Of a stretch of 50,792 nucleotides of DNA, positions 36,129-43,994 are shown in pieces (the stretch's first letter is position 1; each line of letters opens with the position of its first letter). The notes beneath the pieces are model-generated. The model was not told the DNA's origin. It made no database searches and worked only from the letters and a program-made list of their open reading frames with translations. Source of the DNA: Candidatus Tokpelaia sp. (lineage in GTDB: Bacteria; Pseudomonadota; Alphaproteobacteria; Rhizobiales; Rhizobiaceae); NCBI RefSeq assembly GCF_008636115.1, contig NZ_QLZD01000021.1, forward strand, positions 1 to 50,792, written 5' to 3'. The position numbers were made by a program, and so were the translations under genes.

Positions 36129-36213
36129 GGCAGAATATCTCCCTGTTATTGCGCCTGCCGCCCAAATAGCGGCAAAAAGACCCAAATAGCGGCGCGCGGC
36201 AGAATCACATTAT

Positions 36214-36242
36214 TTGAATTCATCACTATTTTGCTTTATAGG
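36214..36242 (+). promoter_or_regulatory. candidate promoter of the Tim44-like gene
   Basis: TTGAAT at 36214-36219 and TATAGG at 36237-36242, with 17-base spacing, lie in the divergent spacer between fxsA and the Tim44-like gene. It would give a leader of about 185 bases. Nearby, CCAAATAGCGGC occurs twice (36160-36171 and 36182-36193). Confidence 0.4.
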
Positions 36243-36433
36243 ATAAGTTTGTGTTTAAAAAGGGGTGAGCGGCATAATTGGGGCGTCAAGGTCACAATTT
36301 GGCCTCATCGCCTGATAAAATAAAGCAGGGCTGGAAAGCCCTTTGGCCCGGCAGGTGGAGGCGCCGCAGGGGCTTGAGCTTTGGCTGAAGAGGGTTGCGT
36401 GCTTTTGGCAGATGAGCAGGAACGGAGATCACT

Positions 36434-37117
36434 GTGCCGATGGATTTGAATATTGTGACATTTATCTTTTTTGCTTTGGCCGTGGTGGTTTTTATCCAGT
36501 TGCGCAATGTTTTGGGGCGCCGCACCGGTAATGAAAGACGGCCTTTTGACCCTTATGCCAAAAGCAAGGCAGAGCCGGCAGCCGTTGAAAAAACAGCCGC
36601 CTTGCCGCCGGCTGCAAAAAGTGCCCCTTTTGCTGCGATTGATGCTTATGCGCCGGCCGGCAGCGAGCTGAATGAGGATTTGCGCGCTATAGGCCGCGCT
36701 GACGGCAGTTTTGCGCCGCAGGAATTTTTGACCGGGGCCAAGGCTGCTTATGAGATGATTTTGACCGCTTTTGCTCGCGGACGGCGAGGTGATTTGCAAA
36801 ATCTGCTGGCAAAAAATATTTACGAAAATTTTGTCACGGCGCTGGAACAGCGCTCTGCCACCGGCGAGACGGTGAAATTTTCTTTTATCGGGGCAGAGAG
36901 AGCCGAGATTGTCGCCGCTGAGCTGGAAAAGGGGCGGGCGCGCCTGACTGTTTCGTTTAAAGGGGAAATAATTTCAGCCACTTATGATAAAGCCGGGCAG
37001 TTAATCGATGGTGATGAGCAGAATATTGTCGTGCTGAGAGATCGCTGGACATTTGCCCGGGAGCTTGCCTCCAAAAGCCCTGACTGGCTGTTAGTGGCGA
37101 CAGAAGATGAAGAATAA
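36434..37117 (+). CDS. Tim44-like domain protein
   Basis: The 227-residue protein has an N-terminal membrane helix (residues about 6-22, NIVTFIFFALAVVVFIQL) and a polar linker. From about residue 80 it has a Tim44/TimA-type domain, with FLTGAKAAYEMILTAFARGRRGDLQNLLAKNIYENF as its start and DRWTFARELASKSPDWLLVAT as its end. The bacterial family is thought to assist protein assembly at the inner membrane, by analogy to mitochondrial Tim44. GTG 36434 has GGAGA upstream and is preferred; ATG 36440 is a possible alternative. Confidence 0.9.
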   Translation: MPMDLNIVTFIFFALAVVVFIQLRNVLGRRTGNERRPFDPYAKSKAEPAAVEKTAALPPAAKSAPFAAIDAYAPAGSELNEDLRAIGRADGSFAPQEFLTGAKAAYEMILTAFARGRRGDLQNLLAKNIYENFVTALEQRSATGETVKFSFIGAERAEIVAAELEKGRARLTVSFKGEIISATYDKAGQLIDGDEQNIVVLRDRWTFARELASKSPDWLLVATEDEE

Positions 37118-37210
37118 CAGGCAGAGTGATTCATTGTGCCGGCGCGCTTTGTTCCTGTTTGCCGCAGTCAAGGGATAAAAGAACCGGACAGGGAAAAGAG
37201 ATGCGGCATT

Positions 37211-37888
37211 ATGAAAGGCAGGAAAATTCGGCAAAAAGCTGCTAAGGGGGAAGGGCGGCGCGAGGGTGATATAGAGGATATGTCGGCACGCGCCGACATA
37301 TTTGCTGCCGGGCTTTCAGGGCCTGACAGGGAGATTTGGGCGCAAGTGGCGCGTAATGTGCGTCCGCTCCGGCGGCAAAGCCCTCCCGGCAAAACAGCTT
37401 TATCGCATAAGGGTAAAACCGTGCCGGTTACAACCGGCAGCACCGCGGTAATGCCGCCGCCAGGCCGGCCTGCCGGCAAAATGCTGCGGCGGCGGGGTGA
37501 GCCGGCGTTAAAGAGCAGCGCCGGCGCCAAAGGGCTGTTAAGGGGTTTTGAGCGTAATCTTTACCGCCGGCTGGCGCAGGGGCGCCAGGCGGTTGATGCA
37601 AAAATTGATTTACACGGCTACACTCAGGCACAGGCATATAAGGCCTTGTTGCATTTTGTGCAGCAAATGCAACGGTGCAGGTTTCGTCATATTTTAATTA
37701 TTACCGGCAAAGGTAAAACCTGCCAAAATGGTGGAATTTTGCAAAAGCAGGTGCCGCATTGGCTGGTAACAGCGCCGTTCCGGCTTTATATTGCCGCCAT
37801 AGAGCAGGCCGCCGGCCGTCATGGCGGCGAAGGCGCCTTTTATGTGCGTTTGCGCCGGCTAAATACAGGGCCTGCCGGCAAAGATTAG
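37211..37888 (+). CDS. Smr-domain protein
   Basis: The 225-residue protein has a basic, low-complexity N-terminal half and a C-terminal Smr domain (about 140-220). The domain has the family motifs VDAKIDLHGYTQAQA and HILIITGKG, followed by VPHWLVTAPFR and AFYVRLRR. Smr domains bind or nick nucleic acids. The start is uncertain: ATG 37211 (MKGRKIRQK) has only a weak AGAG upstream, and a GTG at 37136 would add 25 residues. In relatives, as I recall the order, a murein transglycosylase gene (mltA) sits between the Tim44-like and Smr genes; here only 93 bases separate them. Confidence 0.88.
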   Translation: MKGRKIRQKAAKGEGRREGDIEDMSARADIFAAGLSGPDREIWAQVARNVRPLRRQSPPGKTALSHKGKTVPVTTGSTAVMPPPGRPAGKMLRRRGEPALKSSAGAKGLLRGFERNLYRRLAQGRQAVDAKIDLHGYTQAQAYKALLHFVQQMQRCRFRHILIITGKGKTCQNGGILQKQVPHWLVTAPFRLYIAAIEQAAGRHGGEGAFYVRLRRLNTGPAGKD

Positions 37889-37902
37889 CTTTGGCGCAGC
37901 AC

Positions 37903-38105
37903 TTCTGCGGTTTGAGGATATGCTGCCGGGGGAGCCTGCCGCTGAAGAAGACCCACAGTTGAGCGAACAGCGCTATCGGGCTGTTAAACAAAATGCTGGA
38001 GGGCGTTACCTGTTTGCAGTATTCGTTTTGCGGGAGAGAGCAGATTCTCTGAAAATCCGGCCCAAAGTGCCCGTTACAGGCACAAAAAGAGGTGATAAAA
38101 TATGA
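37903..38105 (+). pseudogene. BrnT-like toxin remnant
   Basis: Directly after the Smr gene, a frame lacking its start codes for LLRFEDM, then EDPQLSEQRYRAVKQNAGGRYLFAVF and VLRERADSLKIRP. This matches the middle and end of BrnT-type ribonuclease toxins (..sveerRyiaiGktesGr.LfvvFtlRer..kirPISARym.kkE). After IRP the reading jumps frame at the run CCCAAA (38061-38066): the +2 frame then reads SARYRHKKR and stops at 38093-38095. The first third of the toxin and its catalytic N-terminal part are gone. The frame that continues unshifted ends in the ATGA overlap with the antitoxin gene. Confidence 0.72.
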
Positions 38106-38365
38106 AGAAAAGGCTTAAAAAATTAACGCCTCTAATGTCAGATAAAGAGGCAGAGGAGTTTGTGGATAAGGCTGACTTATCGGAATATGATTTGTCGGGG
38201 TTCAAGCCGTTTCGGTTTGAACTGCAAAAAAAAGACAAGGTGCTGCATATGCGCCTGCCGCTCGATCTGGCTGATGCGATAAAGGCACAGGCAAGAGAGC
38301 ATGGCATGCCTTATCAGCGCTATGTGCGCCACTTGCTTGAGGCTGCCGTAAATAAAGCAGCATGA
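38102..38365 (+). CDS. BrnA/CopG-like antitoxin
   Basis: The 87-residue protein looks intact. Its first half, MKKRLKKLTPLMSDKEAEEFVDKADLSEYDLSGFKPFRFE, is the toxin-neutralising region typical of CopG-type partners of BrnT-like toxins. The second half, LHMRLPLDLADAIKAQAREHGMPYQRYVRHLLEAAV, is a ribbon-helix-helix DNA-binding domain. AGAGGTG precedes ATG 38102. Such antitoxins repress their own operon and neutralise the toxin RNase. Because the toxin upstream is broken, this is an orphan antitoxin that may still act as a repressor or protect against related toxins. Confidence 0.85.
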   Translation: MKKRLKKLTPLMSDKEAEEFVDKADLSEYDLSGFKPFRFELQKKDKVLHMRLPLDLADAIKAQAREHGMPYQRYVRHLLEAAVNKAA

Positions 38366-38546
38366 CCGCATTTGTCTTTTTGGCTATAGTTTAATCAGGG
38401 ATTTTTTGCCGCCTTTGCCGGTTGCAGTGTGACTGCCTTTTCTGTTTATCTGTGATTTTGGCGAAAATTTTCAGAATTTAATTGCCCTTGCTGCCGGGCG
38501 GCGGGCAGGTGCCTCTGTAAGGCCGGCGCCAGGTGTGCCGATTATA

Positions 38547-40568
38547 TTAGCGACCGCGCAATATATCAAAAATGCTCCGTTTTTTGTCTGTCTGTACCGG
38601 TTTACCGTCAGCACTGCTGAGCGCCACCGGCGGGCGCGGGGCATTATCGGCGATGATTTTCGAGCTGTCATAGGCGGGCAGCTCATTTGTATCCGGCGGC
38701 AGGTCGCTGCCGCCGGGAACGGCATTTTCCAGTCGGTAGGAGCCGGGCAGGTTTATTGCCGGCTTGCTTTTTTCAGCTTCCAGCATATAGTTTTTCCATA
38801 AAGCAACGGGCAGGCTGCCGCCGCTGACACGGCGCATGGATTCGCCATTATCATTGCCAAACCAGACACCGGTTACATAATCGGCCGTATAGCCGATAAA
38901 CCAGGCATCGCGGAAATTCTGACTGGTGCCGGTTTTGCCGGCAGCCGGGCGGCCAAGCCGTGCCTGTGCTGCTGTGCCGTTTAAAATAGTTTGCTGCAGC
39001 ATGGCATTCATCATGCCGACAATTTGCGGGCTGACAAGGCGCGGTGCTTCAATTTTGCCAATATTATAAAGTGTCCGCCCTTTTGTATCGGCAATATGGC
39101 GGATAAGGTGAATTTGCGGTTTTGTCCCCCCCGTGGCAAAAGGCAGATAGGCGCCTGTCAGTTCCAGCAGGCTGACCTCTGCCGTGCCGAGCGCAATAGA
39201 AACATGATTGTCAATGCCGGAGCGAATGCCCAGCCGATGCGCCGTATTGATAATATTGGCGGTGCCCACTTCCATTGCCAGTTGCGCCGCTACCGAATTG
39301 AGCGAATGGGAAAGAGCCGTGGTCAGGGTAACATCGCCCATATATTTGCCGCCGGCATTGCGCGGTGTCCAGTTGCCAATGGTCACCGGCGCGTCATTGC
39401 GGGTGGAATTGGGGGTTTTGCCTTGCTCCAATGCCGCCAGATAGACAAAAGGCTTAAAAGCGGAGCCGGGCTGCCGCTTGGCATCGACAGCGCGATTATA
39501 TTGGCTGGCGGCATAATCCCCCCCGCCGATCATGGCACAAATCACCCCTTTAGTGTCAATAGAAACCAGCGCTCCCTGGCTGATATTGCGGCTTTTGCCG
39601 TTTTGCCGGATTTCGCGGCGCAGCAGTTTTTCCGCGGCTTTTTGCAGCCGCATATCCAGGCCGGTTTCAACAATAATATCTTCATCAACCCGGCCGATTA
39701 AAAACGGAATCTGATTGACAACATAATCGGCGACAAAATTTTCCGACCCGGACCAATAAGAGGCGGCTTGCGGCACCGGCTCTTTCAACGCTGCTTTATA
39801 GTGTGCCTCATCAATCATATCCTCTTCCCGCATTGCCGCCAGAACCAGTTTGGCACGGGCATAAGCGGCCTCAGCATCGCGCGCGGGCGAAAGCCGTGAC
39901 GGCGCCTTGAGCAGGCCGGCCAGGGTCGCAGCCTCCATCAGGGTTAAATGGCGCGCCGATTTGTTGAAATAGCGGCGGGCGGCGGCCTCTGCCCCATAAG
40001 CGCCGGAGCCAAGATAAACGCGGTTGAGATACATTTCCAGGATTTGCCGTTTGCTGAATTTATATTCCAGCCACAGCGCCAGAATAGCCTCACGGCTTTT
40101 ACGGTCAAAGGTGCGATCAGAAGATAAAAACAGATTTTTGGCTAATTGCTGGGTCAGAGTAGAGCCGCCCTGCCGCGCAGAGCCGATAAAATTGCGGCTT
40201 AAAGCACGGCCTATACCCATTGGGTCAAGCCCGCTATGCCGGTAAAAGCGGCGATCTTCAATGGCTATTACTGCTTTTGGCAGCCAGGGGCTCATATCGG
40301 CCAGCGCTATGGCCTCACCTCCGGTCAGGCCGCGATTGGCAATCAGCGCACCGTTTCGGTCGACAATACGAATATTGGGCGGGCGAACAGGAATTTTCCA
40401 GGTGGAAAATTGCGGCATAGTGAGTAAGACATAAGCAATATAGAAGCTCAGGATAATCAAACCCCACAGGCCGGAAACGGCAGACCAGTAAAATATGTGC
40501 CCCAGCCGGCTGCGTCTCTTTTCAGGCGGCGTGTCATTTATATGCCGTTTTGCGTGCATTGGCGCCAT
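38547..40568 (-). CDS. class A penicillin-binding protein (PBP1A family)
   Basis: The 673-residue bifunctional enzyme polymerises and cross-links peptidoglycan on the outer face of the inner membrane. It has a short cytoplasmic N-terminus, one membrane helix (about 28-50) and a glycosyltransferase domain with EDRRFYRHSGLDPMGIGRA, GGSTLTQQLAKNLFL and KRQILEMYLNRVYLGSGAYG. The transpeptidase domain has SxxK in PGSAFKPF, SxN in SHSLNS, and KTGT in AAGKTGTSQNFRDAWFIGYT. The C-terminal 80 residues are Pro/Ser-rich. The start ATG 40568 lacks a strong ribosome binding site. It is convergent with the orphan antitoxin gene. Confidence 0.94.
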   Translation of the reverse strand: MAPMHAKRHINDTPPEKRRSRLGHIFYWSAVSGLWGLIILSFYIAYVLLTMPQFSTWKIPVRPPNIRIVDRNGALIANRGLTGGEAIALADMSPWLPKAVIAIEDRRFYRHSGLDPMGIGRALSRNFIGSARQGGSTLTQQLAKNLFLSSDRTFDRKSREAILALWLEYKFSKRQILEMYLNRVYLGSGAYGAEAAARRYFNKSARHLTLMEAATLAGLLKAPSRLSPARDAEAAYARAKLVLAAMREEDMIDEAHYKAALKEPVPQAASYWSGSENFVADYVVNQIPFLIGRVDEDIIVETGLDMRLQKAAEKLLRREIRQNGKSRNISQGALVSIDTKGVICAMIGGGDYAASQYNRAVDAKRQPGSAFKPFVYLAALEQGKTPNSTRNDAPVTIGNWTPRNAGGKYMGDVTLTTALSHSLNSVAAQLAMEVGTANIINTAHRLGIRSGIDNHVSIALGTAEVSLLELTGAYLPFATGGTKPQIHLIRHIADTKGRTLYNIGKIEAPRLVSPQIVGMMNAMLQQTILNGTAAQARLGRPAAGKTGTSQNFRDAWFIGYTADYVTGVWFGNDNGESMRRVSGGSLPVALWKNYMLEAEKSKPAINLPGSYRLENAVPGGSDLPPDTNELPAYDSSKIIADNAPRPPVALSSADGKPVQTDKKRSIFDILRGR

Positions 40569-41114
40569 GACTTTTACAAACTCATCTTAACCGGCCGCTT
40601 TTTTACGTGATGGACAGTAAAACAGCTATTGCCCGTAATTTACCCGAAATCGCGCTATTTGCCCTTAATCCCCGCCAAATATAAGGGCAGGGGATTAACA
40701 TTTTGGTAAAAAGCGCAAGAATATTGCCGGAGCGGCAGCAGAAGGCAACAGTAAACTTGCCGGAGCGGCAGCAGAAGGCAGGAACAAACTTGCCGGCAGC
40801 TCGGCCGGCTTGCATTTTATCGCCGCCTTTTACCGCAATTTTTTATGCCGAATTGTTTTTCGGCGCTTTTTTTGCCGATTTTGGCGTGATGCTGGCCTGG
40901 CGGCGCGGCGTCGGTTTGGCTGCCTGTCGGCTTTGTTATTTTATGGTATGGCACTGAAACCCTGCTGATATTATGCCTTAATCGCCTTATGGGAGATAAG
41001 AGTAAAGCAGCCTGTGCAGCCTGTCGGGCGATTTTGCCTGTGCGCGATATGATTTTGCCGGTTTTAAAGCTTTTAAGCCTGCGCAAAAAACCGTTATGAG
41101 CTTTGGCTCCACTA
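40569..41114. other. intergenic region upstream of the PBP gene
   Basis: No supported gene. It holds two full copies of the 33-bp dispersed repeat and the promoter region of the PBP gene (minus strand), which I could not place. The remainder, on both sides of the repeats, is unremarkable. Confidence 0.5.
40724..40789 (+). repeat. 33-bp dispersed repeat, two tandem copies plus partial third
   Basis: Copies at 40724-40756 and 40757-40789 begin with TTGCCGGAGCGGCAGCAGAA and end GTAAAC or ACAAAC; a truncated third (TTGCCGG) starts at 40790. The same unit occurs in putA at about 45594, 46450 and 47878-47976. This is the only locus where it is outside a gene; the frame would code AGAAAEG... in the same sense as in putA. 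Confidence 0.92.
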
Positions 41115-42011
41115 TTATTTGGGGAAGATTGTTCTGCCGATAAAGCCGATAAACAGGGCAATCAATACGGCTGCCAGACCATAGCGGAAAGACTGGGTCT
41201 GCGCCGCGTGATACAGCAAATAGGCAATATTTTTGCGGGTGATTTCCAGCCCGGTTTCGGCCTCATCGCTGTAAACCCCGTCACGAAATAAATAGGCCTT
41301 GACCGTATAAGAGCCGACAGGCACATTATCGGGCAGGTGGAAGCGAGCAGAGAACAGCCGGGTTGAGCCAAAGGCGATACTGCCTGTTTCCTGCCCGTAA
41401 AGCCCCTGCTTTTGCTTAAGGGCGATAAGCTCGTTTTTATAAAGTTTAATCGCCTCAGGGCTTAAGCGGCCTTTGGCATGCAGCGGCAGATAATTTAGCC
41501 CCAGCCCCAGGCTTTGATAGATTTGCGGCACTGTAATATCGCGTAATTCACGGGTAGAGGCCAAAGCATAAAATTGCGGCACATTGGTAAATTTGACCGA
41601 AGAGCCGTTGAGCCAAAGCCCCAGCCGCCGCTCTTTTTTGTAAAGCACAATATTTTGCTGCGGCCCTTCCAATACGACAATAATATCATAGCGGTTTTGC
41701 CGCCGCAAAAGCGGATCCGTGTTTTCCAGCACGCCGGCTATATAAAAATCAGTGCCGGCAAAACTGGCATCAATAGTTATGTCACGCGCCGTTACAATAA
41801 TTTGCAGGGTTTCCTGCGGCGTGCTGCCCGGCTCTTCCTGCGCTTGCGCTGTCGGCAGCCCTGTAAGGGCGATAAAAACCGGCGCGGCGATAATGGCCCG
41901 GCGGCAATATTTGCGCCATTGGCGCCGGCAGGCTGCAAGGAGCTTTCTGCCGCGCTGAAAGGCGGCGCGGCAGAAAAGGCCGGCTCTGCCCGCCTGAGCT
42001 AAAAACATCAT
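41115..42011 (-). CDS. TIGR02186-type membrane protein
   Basis: The 298-residue protein has a basic N-terminus with a signal sequence or anchor (about 40-60, ending LPTAQA). The periplasmic part has repeated beta-type patterns (LQIIVTARDITIDASFAGTDFYIAG, RYDIIVVLEGPQQNIVLYKKERRLG, WLNGSSVKFTNVPQFYALAS), followed by a C-terminal membrane helix (YGLAAVLIALFIGFIGRTIF). This is the pattern of TIGR02186 proteins, which in Hyphomicrobiales accompany a TauE/SafE permease. The start ATG 42011 is two bases after the upstream permease stop, preceded by GGGGGG; the two form an operon. Its role is unknown, possibly in sulfur-compound export. Confidence 0.85.
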   Translation of the reverse strand: MMFLAQAGRAGLFCRAAFQRGRKLLAACRRQWRKYCRRAIIAAPVFIALTGLPTAQAQEEPGSTPQETLQIIVTARDITIDASFAGTDFYIAGVLENTDPLLRRQNRYDIIVVLEGPQQNIVLYKKERRLGLWLNGSSVKFTNVPQFYALASTRELRDITVPQIYQSLGLGLNYLPLHAKGRLSPEAIKLYKNELIALKQKQGLYGQETGSIAFGSTRLFSARFHLPDNVPVGSYTVKAYLFRDGVYSDEAETGLEITRKNIAYLLYHAAQTQSFRYGLAAVLIALFIGFIGRTIFPK

Positions 42012-42013
42012 AG

Positions 42014-42937
42014 TTAGCCCCCCGGTAATGCAACCAGTGTCACCAGCTCTGCCGGGCGGATAAACAGGCCAAAAGCCAGCCATAAGGCAATCACCAGAAT
42101 AAGCAGCGCCATAAGCAACCGCAGCTGCTCGGCCTTTAATCTGCGCCCCAGGCGATTGCCTGAGGCCACGCCGACAATGCCGCCTGCCATTAGCAGCACG
42201 GCCAGCACAATATCTACCGAATGATTGGTCACAGCCTGCATAATAGTGGTAAAGCCGGCGACAAAGCTGACCTGAAACAAAGATGTGCCGACAACAATAT
42301 TAGTAGGCACATGCAACAGGTAAATCATGGCCGGCACCAGAATAAAACCGCCGCCAACCCCCATAATAGAAGACAAAATGCCGATAATAAAACCAAGGCC
42401 GATAACAGGCAGCAGGCTAATATAAAGACCGGATCTTTGAAACCGCATTTTCCACGGCAGTTTTTGCAAAAAATTATGCCGGCCGGGGCGTTTTATCATT
42501 GCCGGGAGGCCTTTTCTGGCGCGTAGCACGGCTTTGATGCTCTCCTGCGCCATTAACAGGCCGACAATGCCCAAAAGCCCGACATAAAGCAGCGAAATTA
42601 TCAGATCCAACTGCCCCAAACGGCGCAAAAAGCTGAAAATATAAATGCCGCAAAGAGAGCCGAGCAGCCCGGCAAGGCTTAAAATCAGCCCCAGTTTTAT
42701 ATCTAATGTGCGGCGTTTGAAATGATCAAAGGCGCCCTGGGCCGAAGAGGCAATGACCTGATTGGCGCCGCTGCCCACGGCAATAGCCGGCGGAATATTG
42801 TAAAAAATCAGCAAAGGCGTAATCAGAAAACCGCCGCCAACGCCAAACAGGCCGGAAAAAAAGCCCACCAGTGCCCCCAGCCCCAGCGGCACAAAAATGG
42901 TAACAGATGTTTCGGCAATAGGGAGGTAAATATGCAA
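42014..42937 (-). CDS. TauE/SafE (TSUP) family permease
   Basis: The 307-residue inner-membrane protein has the two repeated halves of the TSUP family, each with a glycine-rich motif: GFFSGLFGVGGGFLITPLLI near residue 25-45 and GILSSIMGVGGGFILVPAMI near 185-205. There are about eight membrane segments. The family exports organic sulfonates or sulfite, or takes up sulfur compounds. The start is TTG 42937 (reads MHIYLPI), with GGTGG upstream. It is followed two bases later by the TIGR02186 gene, a pairing typical of Hyphomicrobiales. Confidence 0.92.
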   Translation of the reverse strand: MHIYLPIAETSVTIFVPLGLGALVGFFSGLFGVGGGFLITPLLIFYNIPPAIAVGSGANQVIASSAQGAFDHFKRRTLDIKLGLILSLAGLLGSLCGIYIFSFLRRLGQLDLIISLLYVGLLGIVGLLMAQESIKAVLRARKGLPAMIKRPGRHNFLQKLPWKMRFQRSGLYISLLPVIGLGFIIGILSSIMGVGGGFILVPAMIYLLHVPTNIVVGTSLFQVSFVAGFTTIMQAVTNHSVDIVLAVLLMAGGIVGVASGNRLGRRLKAEQLRLLMALLILVIALWLAFGLFIRPAELVTLVALPGG

Positions 42938-43168
42938 TTTTTATCCACCGGCAGCGTTTTACCCCTATGGGGCAAGCAGTTTTTGGCCTGACTCGGCCTT
43001 TTTAGCGCAAAATTCTTGTTTACGGGTTAAAGAAGCGCGTTTTGCGGCTTTTATACGGTGAAAAAGCGAATAAAGAAAAGAGAACTATCACTGGAATAAT
43101 TGCTGTTTTGCCTGGATTTGCTGTATTGGGAAGGAAAAACGGGCAATAGCACTGCTTTTATTCCTCTG

Positions 43169-43741
43169 TCAGATAATGGCATGCAGTTGCGCTTTGCGGA
43201 TAAGGCATTGCAAACTGGCCTCCTTTACAGCGGCTATAGGCTGCCATAAAAAGCTGAGTTCACGCGCCCCGGCTGCTTTCGTCTCCAATTCTGAGGTCAA
43301 GGCCGGCAAATAGCGAAAATCATAGCGGAAGTGGCCGGGTTCGGCTTTTTTGGGGTTGGCCGCTATGCTGTGAATGTCAATATCAAAAGGCATTGGATTG
43401 GCTTTATACCAAAGGTGAGGTTGGGTTATAAATCCTTTTTCTTCCTCTATTTCGCGTATGGCTGCCTGTGCCGGCGTCTCCCCTTTTTCAACAGAACCGC
43501 CCGGTTGCGAGTCGAGCGGCGTAAATAAGGGTGGAGAATCATCAGGAGCTTCTCCCGGTGAAAGACGATCCCGCCGGCGGTGATATGCCCCGGTGTTGTT
43601 TTACGGTTAAACGAGCCACAGGGAGCGGCCGTTAACCGGCGCAGCAGCGGGCACCATGGCAGTTTGCTCATCGGGCCAAGCGGTGCCATAGGCAGCGATA
43701 GCATCGGCGGTGCGTTTGATATTTGCCCGTTCTTCCCGCAT
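43169..43741 (-). pseudogene. Nudix hydrolase pseudogene
   Basis: Read on the minus strand, the N-terminus MREERANIKRTADAIAAYGTAWPDEQTAM starts at ATG 43741. The central PGHITAGGIVFHREKLLMILHP is in a second frame. The Nudix box, GGSVEKGETPAQAAIREIEEEKGF, matching G-x5-E-x7-R-E-U-x-E-E-x-G-U, is in a third, shifting at about 43515. The C-terminus MPFDIDIHSIAANPKKAEPGHFRYDFRYL and ELSFLWQPIAAV completes a typical Nudix protein of about 190 residues. At least two frameshifts break it. The box itself is intact, so the loss may be recent. Confidence 0.8.
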
Positions 43742-43994
43742 GTCGTTTTTCACTGTGGCTATCGGCAAGAGACCCTTTGCACAGAACACGCCGCAAAACT
43801 AAAACTTTGCCGCAAGCTATGCAAGCTGTTTATCGGAGTATTGCGCCTTATCTTATGGTATATTAGCGATAAAATCTTTGTTTGCGGTGCGGTGGAAGAT
43901 ATGATAAGGGCAGTGCACATTATTTTAGCCTTGAAAAGCGCTCTGTCAGGGGAGCGGAGTATTGTGGAAGCCGGGGGTTGGACGGAGTTTTGCC

